Made by a program: the position numbers and the translations under genes. Shown in pieces: positions 26,240-33,421 of a stretch of DNA of 64,000 nt (position 1 is its first letter; each line of letters starts with the position of its first letter). The notes under the pieces are model-generated. The model ran no database searches and was not told where the DNA came from. It was given only the letters and a program-made list of their open reading frames with translations. The DNA is from CAVQRB01 sp963715055 (lineage in GTDB: Bacteria > Pseudomonadota > Alphaproteobacteria > Rhodobacterales > Rhodobacteraceae). Location: positions 1 through 64,000 of the forward strand of contig CAVQRB010000016.1 in the NCBI GenBank assembly GCA_963715055.1, read 5' to 3'.

Positions 26240-26986
26240 ATGCAAGACAGCGGACCCGCCATCGACATCCGCGGGCTGAACAAGTGGTACGGCGATTTTC
26301 AAGCGCTCCGCAACGTCGACCTCCGCGTGATGCCGGGCGAGCGGATCGTGATCTGCGGGCCGTCGGGGTCCGGGAAATCGACCCTGATCCGCTGCATCAA
26401 CGCGCTTGAGGCGCATGACCAAGGCACAATCACCGTGCGCGGCATCGAGATGAAGAACGACGGCGCCGCTACCGCTGGGCTTCAGGCCGAGGTCGGGATG
26501 GTGTTTCAGCAGTTCAATCTTTTCCCGCACCTCACGATCCTGGAGAACCTCACCCTTGGCCCGATGAAGGCGCGCGGCCTGTCGCGACCGGCGGCGGAAG
26601 CGCGGGCGATGGCCTATCTCGACCGTGTCCGCATCCCGGATCAGGCGCACAAAAAACCCGCCGCGCTGTCGGGCGGGCAGCAGCAACGAGTTGCGATCGC
26701 CCGCTCGCTTTGCATGGAGCCGAAGATCATGCTCTTCGATGAGCCGACCTCGGCGCTCGATCCCGAGATGATCGCCGAGGTGCTCGACGTGATCATCGAT
26801 CTGGCGATGGAGGGCATGACGATGATCTGCGTGACCCACGAGATGGGCTTTGCGCGCAAGGCGGCAGACCGGATGATTTTCATGGACGGCGGCGAAATCA
26901 TCGAGACCGGCACCCCGCAGACCTTCTTCGAAGCCCCGAAAACCGAGCGCTGCCGAACATTCCTGAGCCAGATCCTGAGCCATTAG
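26240..26986 (+). CDS. Polar amino-acid ABC transporter ATP-binding protein
   Basis: A 248-residue ABC ATPase that powers uptake from the inner face of the cytoplasmic membrane. It has Walker A GPSGSGKST, the Q loop VFQQFNLFPHLT, signature LSGGQQQR, Walker B IMLFDEPTSALDP and the H loop VTHEMGFA, the pattern of GlnQ/HisP-type proteins for polar amino acids. GGGGAGAGG precedes the ATG. The permease starts 6 bp after the stop. The 121-bp gap to the divergent binding-protein gene must hold both promoters. Confidence 0.93.
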   Translation: MQDSGPAIDIRGLNKWYGDFQALRNVDLRVMPGERIVICGPSGSGKSTLIRCINALEAHDQGTITVRGIEMKNDGAATAGLQAEVGMVFQQFNLFPHLTILENLTLGPMKARGLSRPAAEARAMAYLDRVRIPDQAHKKPAALSGGQQQRVAIARSLCMEPKIMLFDEPTSALDPEMIAEVLDVIIDLAMEGMTMICVTHEMGFARKAADRMIFMDGGEIIETGTPQTFFEAPKTERCRTFLSQILSH

Positions 26987-26992
26987 AGAGGC

Positions 26993-27766
26993 ATGCCCGT
27001 GACCGGAAGACTTCTCCTGCCGCTGGCGCTGCTGCTGCTTCTGTCGGGCTGTGCCTCCTCCGGGGGAACCTGGGGCTGGTATGTCATCGATCCCTCCACG
27101 CCGGCCGGCAAGAACAACATCCTGTTTCTGCTGGGCGGGTTCTGGAACACGATCCTTCTGTCGGTCACCGCAGCGGTTCTGTCGATGGCGATCGGCCTTC
27201 TGGTGGCCCTGCCGGGCATGTCGGCGAACCGCTGGGTTCGCCTGCCGTCGAGGGTGTACGTCGAGCTTATCCGGGCCATTCCCTTGCTGCCGATGCTCTT
27301 CTGGGTCTTCTACGGTCTGCCGGTCGTGCTCAGGTCCATCGGGATCAACGTCAGCATCGATGCCTTCTGGGGCGCGATCATCACGCTTGCGATTTCCGAC
27401 AGCGCCTTCACGGCGGAAATCTACCGCTCCGGCATCCAGTCCATTGCCAGGGGCCAGACGGAGGCGGCCAGGACCATCGGCCTGAGCTACACGCAGACGA
27501 TGCGCTACGTGATCCTGCCGCAAGCGATCAGGCGCATTCTGCCGCCCTTGGCGAACCAGTTCATCTACATCGTCAAGATGTCCGCCTTTGCTTCCGTGAT
27601 CGGCATGCAGGAACTGACACGACGGGCCAACGAGTTGGTGGTCACGGAATACCGACCGCTCGAGATATACACGCTGCTCATCCTCGAATATCTGGTGCTC
27701 GTCCTGATCATCAGTTTCTTCGTGCGCTGGCTGGAGCGGAAGATGGGCGCGGATGAGAGCAAGTGA
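26993..27766 (+). CDS. Polar amino-acid ABC transporter permease with a lipobox-like N-terminus
   Basis: A 257-residue inner-membrane permease of the HisM/GlnP type. After the first segment come about five transmembrane helices, and the EAA loop reads GQTEAARTIGLSYTQTMRYVILPQA. ELIRAIPLLPMLFW and the C-terminal EYLVLVLIISFFVRW are typical. The N-terminus is odd: PVTGRLLLPLALLLLLSGC followed by ASSGGTWGWYV looks exactly like a lipoprotein signal peptide with a lipobox Cys at about residue 20. It could be processed by signal peptidase II, or serve as an extra membrane anchor. It pairs with the ATPase just upstream. Only one permease gene is present, so it probably acts as a homodimer. Confidence 0.88.
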   Translation: MPVTGRLLLPLALLLLLSGCASSGGTWGWYVIDPSTPAGKNNILFLLGGFWNTILLSVTAAVLSMAIGLLVALPGMSANRWVRLPSRVYVELIRAIPLLPMLFWVFYGLPVVLRSIGINVSIDAFWGAIITLAISDSAFTAEIYRSGIQSIARGQTEAARTIGLSYTQTMRYVILPQAIRRILPPLANQFIYIVKMSAFASVIGMQELTRRANELVVTEYRPLEIYTLLILEYLVLVLIISFFVRWLERKMGADESK

Positions 27767-27974
27767 GATCTGCGCAACCTGATCCCTTGGCGCAGCGTCG
27801 TGGACGGATCAAAGCAGGTCTGGGCGAAATTGTCCCTGCGTGCCTGATCATCAGACCGAGTCGTTCAGCCCAAGTGCACGCCTTGACGGTCAGGTCGTGC
27901 AAGCACCCAAACGTCCGGAGAACTGTTGCGAACTTGGGGGTTTGCTGCTTTTCCGAGCTGAATTCACAAAAAGC
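27767..27974. other. Intergenic region upstream of the puc promoter
   Basis: No credible gene is present. The open frames here have no ribosome binding site or recognisable product. Together with 27975-28104 this forms a 338-bp gap whose right part is the puc control region. Confidence 0.5.
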
Positions 27975-27992
27975 TGTCAACTTAGTGTTACA
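27975..27992. promoter_or_regulatory. PpsR/CrtJ binding site 1
   Basis: TGT at 27975-27977 and ACA at 27990-27992 are separated by exactly 12 bases, the classical TGT-N12-ACA box of the aerobic photosynthesis repressor PpsR (CrtJ). It lies 113 bp upstream of pucB, and a second box follows 8 bp later. Confidence 0.85.
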
Positions 27993-28000
27993 CTTGAAAA

Positions 28001-28018
28001 TGTAAACTAAATGTGACA
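28001..28018. promoter_or_regulatory. PpsR/CrtJ binding site 2
   Basis: TGT at 28001-28003 and ACA at 28016-28018 again flank 12 bases. Two tandem boxes 26 bp apart centre to centre are the usual arrangement for cooperative binding of a PpsR tetramer, so pucBA should be repressed by oxygen and probably by light. Confidence 0.85.
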
Positions 28019-28104
28019 GTCTGTCGCTTGTGCGCGTTTTTTTGGAGACAGGCAGGCGGGAATGAGTTCGTCTGTCATTGCTGCGTCAAAACGGAGGACT
28101 GAAG

Positions 28105-28257
28105 ATGGCGGATAGCGACAAAGTATGGCCTACAGGGCTGACACTGGAGGAGGCCGAGGAGGTACATAGCTACCTCATCGATGGCACGCGCGTTTTCGGC
28201 GCAATTGCCTTGCTCGCGCATATACTGGTTGCGGTTGCAACCCCTTGGCTCGGATAG
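28105..28257 (+). CDS. pucB: Light-harvesting complex 2 beta polypeptide
   Basis: A 50-residue antenna protein with one membrane helix. It has the two His ligands of LH2 beta chains: His21 (in EEVHSYL), near the B800 site, and His39 (in ALLAHIL), which holds a B850-type bacteriochlorophyll; they are 18 residues apart as in known structures. The short TGLTLEEAEEVH lead and the PWLG end are typical. GGAGGA precedes the ATG. It is too short for many gene finders. pucA follows after 12 bp. Expression is probably under PpsR control from the two boxes upstream. Confidence 0.93.
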   Translation: MADSDKVWPTGLTLEEAEEVHSYLIDGTRVFGAIALLAHILVAVATPWLG

Positions 28258-28269
28258 GGGAGGCACACA

Positions 28270-28623
28270 ATGAACAACGCAAAAATGTGGCTCGTCGTGA
28301 AGCCGACCGTGGGCGTGCCGCTCTTTCTGAGCGCGGTCGCGATCGGATCCTTCGCGGTCCACGTGGCCGTCCTGAGCAATACGACCTGGGTGTCGGATTA
28401 CCTGTCCGGCAATGAACTGGGATCGGGGGCGCAAACCGCTTCGGCGGTGCTGCTGAACGACACGGATGCCGCCAAGGCCTCCTATGCGGTTCCCAGAGCG
28501 GATGGCGGTCTGGAAGTGACCATCATCATGCCCGACGGAACGCCCGCCAAGGCGATCCTGCAACCGTCCGAAATCCACGCCTCAGCCGGCGCGGTCGGAA
28601 CGCAGGCCCTGATCACAAGATAA
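28270..28623 (+). CDS. pucA: Light-harvesting complex 2 alpha polypeptide with a long C-terminal extension
   Basis: The first 50 residues are a standard LH2 alpha chain: MNNAKMWLVVKP, one helix, the bacteriochlorophyll ligand His31 in FAVHVAVLS, and NTTW ending at Trp40. Numbering matches the classical B800-850 alpha chain without gaps. Positions 44-45, which tune the B850 absorption, are Tyr-Leu here rather than Tyr-Trp or Tyr-Tyr (B850) or Phe-Leu (B820). After SGNEL the protein continues for about 67 more residues, a periplasmic extension rich in Ala with a small strand-like part (GGLEVTIIMPDGTPAKAIL). Long alpha tails have been described, as I recall, in Rhodovulum. GGGGAGG precedes the ATG. 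Confidence 0.92.
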   Translation: MNNAKMWLVVKPTVGVPLFLSAVAIGSFAVHVAVLSNTTWVSDYLSGNELGSGAQTASAVLLNDTDAAKASYAVPRADGGLEVTIIMPDGTPAKAILQPSEIHASAGAVGTQALITR

Positions 28624-28626
28624 CGA

Positions 28627-28660
28627 AAAGGGCCCGTGCAGTTCTGCTGCCGGGCCCTTT
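28627..28660 (+). terminator. Intercistronic hairpin between pucA and pucC
   Basis: Ten-base perfect arms, AAAGGGCCCG (28627-28636) and CGGGCCCTTT (28651-28660), enclose a loop that itself contains GCAG/CTGC. It starts 3 bp after the pucA stop. In puc operons such structures attenuate transcription and protect the short pucBA message, giving much more antenna protein than PucC; that role is inferred here. Confidence 0.8.
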
Positions 28661-28721
28661 GCCCCCTGTCTGCAACCGTGTGCTGCCAATCTGTCGGGCC
28701 GCGCCGGAACAGGTGACCCCA

Positions 28722-30180
28722 ATGTTCGACTATCGTACCCTGGCTACCCGCAAACTCGCCGCCCTTGGCCCGCGTTATCTTCCCTTTGCCGATGTCGCAA
28801 CGGATGACGTGCCCTTGTCGCGATTGCTGCGGCTGTCGCTGTTTCAGGTGACCGTGGGCATGGCGCTCGTGCTGCTTGTCGGCACCCTGAACCGCGTGAT
28901 GATCGTCGAGTTGTCGGTACCTGCGACGCTGGTGGCGCTGATGCTGGCGCTGCCGCTCGTCTTTGCGCCCTTCCGCACGTTGATCGGTTTCCGGTCGGAC
29001 GTGCATGTCTCCGCCCTTGGGCTGCAGGCGCGTGCCCTACATCTGGAAAGGCACACTTTATCAATTCGGCGGATTCGCCATCATGCCCTTCGCGCTTCTT
29101 GTGCTCTCGGGCTATGGCGAGGCAGTCGATGCGCCGCGCTGGATCGGGTATTCCTCCGCGGCCCTTTCGTTCCTGCTGGTCGGTGCGGGTGTGCATATCG
29201 TGCAGACCGTGGGGCTGGCGCTCGCCACGGATCTCGTCGCCGAAAAGGACCAGCCCAAGGTCGTCGGTCTCATGTATGTCATGCTGCTTGTCGGCATGGT
29301 GGTGAGCGCGCTTGTGTTCGGTGCACTGCTTGAAAACTATAGCCCCGGCCGTCTGATCCGCGTGATCCAGGGCGCTGCCGTGGTCACTGTGGCGCTGAAC
29401 CTGCTTGCAATGTGGAAGCAGGAGGCCCGCGACCGCACCCGCGCCCGCAGGATGCGGGAAGCGCGCCCCGTCGCCTTTCGCGATGCCTTCGGTCAGCTGA
29501 TGAAAACGCCGAACATGGGCCGGCTGCTCGTCGTGATCGGTCTTGGCACCTTTGCCTTCGGCATGGCCGATGTGCTGCTCGAGCCCTACGGGGGGCAGGC
29601 GCTGGGTCTCACGGTCGCGCAGACGACGAAACTCACGGCCCTGCTGGCTGCGGGCACCTTGCTCGGCTTTGCCGGCGCATCGAAATCGCTTGCCACCGGC
29701 GGTGTCGCGGAAAGGGTCGCCTTCGCAGGCGCTTTGGTCGGCATACCTGGGTTCGCCCTGATTATCCTGTCGTCGATCCTTGGCGGCGTCGTCCTCTTTC
29801 TCGCCGGCGTTTTCATGACCGGCGTTGGCGCAGGTCTTTTCGGCCATGCGACTTTGACGGCGAGCATCCGGGCCGCGCCCGCGGACCGCATCGGGTTGGC
29901 CCTTGGGGCGTGGGGCGCGGTGCAGGCCACTGCCGCCGGGGTCGGTGTGGCGCTCGCCGGGATCGTGCGCGACCTGATCGTCGGCCTTCAGGGTGGCACT
30001 GGAACAAGCAGCCAAGCGCCCTACACTGCTGTGTTCATGATCGAAATACTATTCCTCGTCCTGGCGCTTCTGGCAATCGCGCCATTGCTGGGGCGGAATG
30101 CATCACGCAAGACACCGGATATGCGCGTACCTGGTCCTGACAAAACGACGGCAAACCAACACCCGCTGGAGGTATCATGA
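28722..30180 (+). pseudogene. pucC: PucC, LH2 assembly protein of the BCD/MFS family, with a one-base insertion
   Basis: PucC is a 12-helix membrane protein of the major facilitator type needed for LH2 assembly. The first frame starts at ATG 28722 (FDYRTLATRKLAALGPRYLP) and is normal through FRTLIGFRSDVHVSALG. There the GGG at 29019-29021 has one base too many: removing it gives ALGCRRVPYIWKGTLYQFGG, as expected for PucC, and the second frame then runs intact to 30180 (about 485 residues overall). Either the gene is genuinely disrupted, or this is a sequencing error in a G run. An internal ATG at 29005 could give a version without the first helices. The following gene overlaps by 4 nt. Confidence 0.8.
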
Positions 30181-30851
30181 CAACGATCATCACACGCCTG
30201 TTCAAGGATGAAGCAACCGCGCGCAATGCCGCACGCAAACTGCAGTTCAAGGGGTTTCCCGCCCGATCCATCACCGTGATCAGCGGCCAGGACGCGGAGG
30301 CCAGGATGCAACGGGCCGATGTTCATGCATCCGCGGCCAAGAAATACGCCGATACCCTGTCGTCTGGCGGTGCCGTTCTCGCGATCGCCGCCACCTACAA
30401 GCCGCTCGGCGCCGCACGGATCGCTCGGGAATACCTGGCCGGGCAGGATACGGTCGATGTGGGCAAGGTTACGGAAGAACATTTCGTCAAGGACAGGCCG
30501 GACCGGGCGCCCAGTGTGCTGAAGGATCATCCGCGCTTTTTGACCGCGAGCCCCTCCAGCACCGACTACAAGGGCGGGCCGATCACCGCCGGCATGGGCT
30601 TCCGCCTGCTCAGCGACCGCAAGGGCCGGCGTTCCGTGAAATCGGGCGGCGGGTTCATGTCGCGGATGTTCTGGCCGATGCCACTATTGTCACGCAAGCC
30701 TCGCTCCAAATCGGTGATGTCTGGTGGGCGCTTCATGTCGCGTTCCTTCTGGCCGGCACCGCTGCTGTCTACCCGTCCAAGGTCCAATTCGGTCATCAAG
30801 GGCGGTGATCTGCCGTTCTCCCGCACGCTGGGCTGGCCGCCGCTGACCTGA
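30177..30851 (+). CDS. Puc-operon protein of unknown function with 26-residue C-terminal repeats
   Basis: A 224-residue soluble protein coupled to pucC through an ATGA overlap. The N-terminus (ITRLFKDEATARNAARKLQF, then KGFPARSITVIS) resembles the small fold of general-stress YflT-like proteins. Residues 153-178 and 179-204 are two copies of a 26-residue unit: SV-x-SGG-x-FMSR-x-FWP-x-PLLS-x-x-PRS-x. A third, shortened copy ends the protein (SVIKGG to WPPLT). The repeats are basic, with conserved Phe-Trp-Pro. Position in the puc operon suggests a role with LH2, perhaps like the PucDE accessory proteins of Rhodobacter, but I see no convincing similarity to those. Confidence 0.75.
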   Translation: MTTIITRLFKDEATARNAARKLQFKGFPARSITVISGQDAEARMQRADVHASAAKKYADTLSSGGAVLAIAATYKPLGAARIAREYLAGQDTVDVGKVTEEHFVKDRPDRAPSVLKDHPRFLTASPSSTDYKGGPITAGMGFRLLSDRKGRRSVKSGGGFMSRMFWPMPLLSRKPRSKSVMSGGRFMSRSFWPAPLLSTRPRSNSVIKGGDLPFSRTLGWPPLT

Positions 30852-31162
30852 CCCATATGCCAGATGCCTGCCCCATGAAGGAAGCGGGCCAGATTTTCCC
30901 GGCGGCGGTCTGTAACCAGCAGGCGCCGCCGATTGCGTTTCATCTCTCCTTTGAAAATATCGCACTTCCGTATTTTCGACCGAAAATCACACATTATTCG
31001 GTCGTAACGTCTGAACATTTCGGAATTTAAGTCCCTTTCCCGTCCCGAAACGACTATCCTGTGCCGCATGGTTCCGGGCTGGGCCTGTGTTTTCCTGCAC
31101 GTCCGGTCATGGTTCCGAAAAGCCCGAAGATAATCGGGCGCCACAACCGAGAGGACAGATAT
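30852..31162. other. Intergenic region with an 8-bp inverted repeat upstream of the stress protein gene
   Basis: A 311-bp gap without a credible gene. A perfect inverted repeat, CGACCGAA (30977-30984) and TTCGGTCG (30997-31004), with a 12-base AT-rich spacer, lies 160-185 bp before the next start. It has no T tract after it, so an operator is more likely than a terminator. GAGAGGA just before 31163 is the ribosome binding site. Confidence 0.5.
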
Positions 31163-31600
31163 ATGACCACGAAGCTGGTGATTGGACTTGATGGTCGGAG
31201 TACGGGTGAACGTGCTCTGGCCTATGCCAAGGACATGGCGAAATTGATTGGCGACTGCGAGTTGCTGCCGGTCTACGTTATCGAATGGTCGCCGTTTACC
31301 TTCCAGACCGCGGAAGAGAACGAGCAACGCCACAAGCGGCGCGAGGAAGAGATATCGGTTGCGCTGGAACGCGTCATCGATCCAGCCGTCAAGGCGCTGA
31401 AGGCCGAGGGGCATAAAGCCCGCGGCATCGTCCGGCACGGGCATGTCGCCGATACGCTGATCGCCATCTGCGAAGAAGAAGGCGGTCAGCAGATCATCGT
31501 CGGCCGTTCGTCCGAGGGCGGATGGGCGCAGAAACTCTTCGGCAGCGCCGCCGCGAACCTCGTCATGAGCGCAAGCGTCCCCGTGACAGTCATCTCCTGA
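31163..31600 (+). CDS. Universal stress protein (UspA family)
   Basis: A 145-residue single-domain Usp. The first strand is KLVIGLDGRSTGERALAYAK (D-x-S-like start of the nucleotide site) and the C-terminus carries the ATP-binding-like signature IIVGRSSEGGWAQKLFGSAA, ANLVMSASVPVTVIS, close to G-x2-G-x9-G-(S/T). A long charged helix (ENEQRHKRREEEISVALERV) lies in the middle. The preferred start is ATG 31163, after GAGAGGA. The symporter gene begins 12 bp after the stop. Usp genes joined to transporters often regulate them, and this pair may work so. Confidence 0.85.
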   Translation: MTTKLVIGLDGRSTGERALAYAKDMAKLIGDCELLPVYVIEWSPFTFQTAEENEQRHKRREEEISVALERVIDPAVKALKAEGHKARGIVRHGHVADTLIAICEEEGGQQIIVGRSSEGGWAQKLFGSAAANLVMSASVPVTVIS

Positions 31601-31612
31601 GGAATGAAATCC

Positions 31613-33163
31613 ATGAAAACACTTACCAAAGCATTCGTCGCGGCGCCTGCGCTGCTGACGGCTCTGCCCGCAGTGGCCCAGGAGGCGATGACCCTAGACC
31701 AGAAGGTCAACGAAACCTTCGCGACGTTCACCGGCCCTTTCGTCAACCTCATCTTTGCCCCGCTGCCGGGGACCAGCTTCCCCTGGATCGTGCTCTGGCT
31801 CGTGGTCGCGGCATCCGTTTTCACGATCTACTTCGCCTTCGTTCAATTCCGCTTCTTCGGGCACGCCATTTCGCTGGTGAAGGGCGACTATTCCGACCCC
31901 AATGACGCAGGCGAAGTCAGCCACTTCCAGGCGCTCGCCACGGCCCTTTCGGGCACCGTCGGTCTCGGAAATATCGCGGGCGTGGCCGTGGCCGTGGGCA
32001 TCGGCGGGCCGGGGGCGACCTTCTGGATGATCCTCGCGGGCCTTCTGGGCATGGCGTCGAAATTCACCGAATGTACGCTTGGCGTGAAATACCGCAACGA
32101 GTATCCCGACGGCACCGTCTCCGGCGGACCGATGTACTATATCTCGAAAGGCTTCGCCGAGCGCGGCCTGCCTGGCGGCAAGGCCCTGGCGATCCTCTTT
32201 TCGATTTTCTGTATCCTCGGCGCGCTGGGCGGTGGCAACATGTTCCAGGCCAATCAGGCGCATGCACAGATTTCAGGTATCGTCGGCGATTATCCCGGCT
32301 GGATCACCGGCATCATCTTTGCGGCAGTCGTGTTCGCCGTGATCGTGGGCGGCATCAAATCCATCGCAAATGTGACCGAGAAGGTCGTCCCATTCATGGG
32401 TATCCTCTATGTCGGAGCGGCGCTGATCATCCTTCTGGTGAATTACGACAAGATCGGCTGGGCTTTCGGTCAGATCTTCGCCGGCGCCTTCACGGGTCTC
32501 GGTGTCGCGGGCGGTTTCGTCGGCGCGCTGATCCAGGGCTTCAAGCGGGCGGCCTTCTCGAACGAGGCAGGCGTCGGCTCTGCGGCGATTGCACACTCCG
32601 CGGTGAAAACCAAGGAGCCGATCACCGAAGGCTTCGTCTCCCTGCTCGAGCCGCTGATCGATACGGTCGTCATCTGCACGATGACAGCACTTGTGATCAC
32701 CATCTCCGGCCAGCTGATCTTTGACGAGGCCACCGGGCTTTATGTGCTCAACGAGGCGGGTTCGGCGATCGCCACCGAAGGCGGCACCAGCGGCGTGGCC
32801 CTGACGTCCGCGGCCTTTGCATCGGGGATCAGCTGGTTCCCATACGTACTGGCTGTCGCGGTCATTCTCTTCGCCTTCTCGACGATGATCTCCTGGTCCT
32901 ACTATGGCCTGAAAGCCTGGACCTACCTCTTCGGCGAAGGCAAGATGTCGGAGCTGACCTTCAAGATCATCTTCTGCATCTTCATCGTGATCGGCGCCGC
33001 TGCCAGCCTAGGCCCCGTCATCGACTTCTCGGATGCGGCCATCTTTGCGATGGCGGTGGTCAACATCACGGCGCTCTACTTCCTGATGTCGGTCGTCCGC
33101 AAGGAGCTCAACTCCTACAGTTCGCGGCTGGCTTCCGGTCAGATCGTGAAGTTCAAGCATTGA
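31613..33163 (+). CDS. Sodium:alanine/glycine symporter (AGCS family)
   Basis: A 516-residue inner-membrane transporter that takes up alanine or glycine with Na+. The family signature GTVGLGNIAGVAVAVGIGGPG is present, as are EVSHFQALATALS and AAFSNEAGVGSAAIAHS; about eleven helices follow. The N-terminus, KTLTKAFVAAPALLTALPAVAQ, looks like a cleavable signal peptide ahead of the first helix. ATG 31613 is chosen over 31604 because TGAGGA is 9 nt away from the former and too close to the latter. It is co-transcribed with the Usp gene, and a strong terminator follows. Confidence 0.9.
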   Translation: MKTLTKAFVAAPALLTALPAVAQEAMTLDQKVNETFATFTGPFVNLIFAPLPGTSFPWIVLWLVVAASVFTIYFAFVQFRFFGHAISLVKGDYSDPNDAGEVSHFQALATALSGTVGLGNIAGVAVAVGIGGPGATFWMILAGLLGMASKFTECTLGVKYRNEYPDGTVSGGPMYYISKGFAERGLPGGKALAILFSIFCILGALGGGNMFQANQAHAQISGIVGDYPGWITGIIFAAVVFAVIVGGIKSIANVTEKVVPFMGILYVGAALIILLVNYDKIGWAFGQIFAGAFTGLGVAGGFVGALIQGFKRAAFSNEAGVGSAAIAHSAVKTKEPITEGFVSLLEPLIDTVVICTMTALVITISGQLIFDEATGLYVLNEAGSAIATEGGTSGVALTSAAFASGISWFPYVLAVAVILFAFSTMISWSYYGLKAWTYLFGEGKMSELTFKIIFCIFIVIGAAASLGPVIDFSDAAIFAMAVVNITALYFLMSVVRKELNSYSSRLASGQIVKFKH

Positions 33164-33219
33164 AGCGGTGACCAGGGGCGGGCACGCCGCCCGCCGTTCA
33201 TGACCACTGTCAGAAATTG

Positions 33220-33250
33220 AAAGACCCCGCGCAATCCGCGGGGTCTTTTT
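33220..33250 (+). terminator. Rho-independent terminator after the symporter
   Basis: Twelve-base arms, AAAGACCCCGCG (33220-33231) and CGCGGGGTCTTT (33237-33248), surround a 5-base loop and run into a T stretch (TTTTT to 33250). It lies 57 bp after the symporter stop and upstream of aspS. Confidence 0.92.
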
Positions 33251-33421
33251 CGTCGGCGTGCCGCCGTTTTCCAGTGAGAGAGCCTGCCGGTGAATGGTCG
33301 GATAGTAAAAAGCCCGATGTCCGTGCCTCTAAAGCGGGGTGATTGCGCCCCCATGCCTTGACTTCCCGAGCGGCAAACGGTGTATCTGGCCCGAATTTTC
33401 GAACCCCGAAGGGATACGTCC

